13,298 nucleotides of DNA from positions 1-13,298 of the forward strand of contig JAITOI010000035.1 of the NCBI GenBank assembly GCA_031289995.1, given 5' to 3'. A model generated the notes under the pieces. It was not told the DNA's origin. It made no database searches and was given only the letters and a program-made list of their open reading frames with translations. Below, one piece after another: positions 13,198 through 13,298 of this stretch. A program made the translations under genes and the position numbers. This DNA comes from Prevotellaceae bacterium. GTDB taxonomy: Bacteria; Bacteroidota; Bacteroidia; Bacteroidales; UBA932. Position 1 is the stretch's first letter. Each line of letters opens with the position of its first letter.

Positions 13198-13298
13198 CTA
13201 AACTCCACTCTTTTTCGTCTAAACTCCACTCTTTTTCGTCTAAACTCCACTCTTTTTTGTCTAAACTCCACTCTTTTTTGTCTAAACTCCACTCTTTT
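13198..13298. repeat. 21-bp tandem repeat (minisatellite), cut by window end
   Basis: Four complete 21-bp units (13198-13218, 13219-13239, 13240-13260, 13261-13281) and 17 bases of a fifth are visible. Each contains CTAAACTCCACTC, a T-run and GT. Units 1-2 have TTTTTCGT and units 3-4 TTTTTTGT, the only difference. A decayed unit (ACTCAACCCTTTTTA) precedes them. There are no spacers, so it is not a CRISPR array. The array continues beyond the window. The unit is seven codons long and is open in two frames on each strand, so it could be part of a coding repeat, but nothing shows this. Apart from these repeats and the terminator, 13028-13298 holds no gene I can support. Confidence 0.9.

Noticed and set aside
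13198..13298. CRISPR array
   Set aside because: The units are contiguous 21-bp copies without unique spacers, and no cas gene is seen.

Overview
This window looks like chromosomal DNA from a Bacteroidota organism, most likely Bacteroidales, with a fairly GC-rich coding complement. Three things support this. Two adjacent genes encode PorW/SprE and PorX, which are type IX secretion system (T9SS) components specific to this phylum. Start codons are preceded by A-rich leaders instead of Shine-Dalgarno sequences (positions 424, 1275, 3072, 10430). The last gene has a textbook Bacteroides promoter (TTG, then TATCTTTG). Coding regions are GC-rich while intergenic stretches are strikingly AT-rich and full of short repeats. 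All nine genes lie on the + strand.

Layout. At 1-354 is the 3' end of dnaN (sliding clamp), closed by a strong hairpin terminator at 368-400. At 424-1197 is a DEDDh (DnaQ-like) 3'-5' exonuclease. At 1275-2957 is asnB, the glutamine-hydrolysing asparagine synthetase. After a repeat-filled gap come a nitroreductase-family flavoprotein with an N-terminal membrane or signal segment (3072-3695) and tilS (3697-5028), 1 nt apart. A composite AT-rich repeat block (5030-5209) separates tilS from a YbgC-type hotdog thioesterase (5213-5638). Then come porW/sprE (5738-8638) and porX (8674-10236), 35 nt apart and probably co-transcribed. Last is a secreted GH2 beta-galactosidase-like enzyme (10430-13027) with its own promoter. 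The final 271 bases hold an AT array, a long palindrome, a terminator and a 21-bp tandem repeat that runs off the window end.

How the genes relate. Most are housekeeping genes: replication/repair, asparagine synthesis, tRNA-Ile lysidine synthesis and acyl-CoA hydrolysis. The functional unit that stands out is porW-porX. It pairs an envelope TPR component of the T9SS with the cytoplasmic response regulator/PglZ phosphodiesterase that controls the same system. The GH2 enzyme is a stand-alone catabolic gene with no SusC/SusD partner in view and no T9SS C-terminal sorting domain.

I found no new multi-gene system. The points most worth a second look are the 11-residue-periodic helix inserted at the N-terminus of a PorW that lacks a lipobox cysteine, the porW-porX linkage, and a family of intergenic repeats that begin at or just after stop codons.
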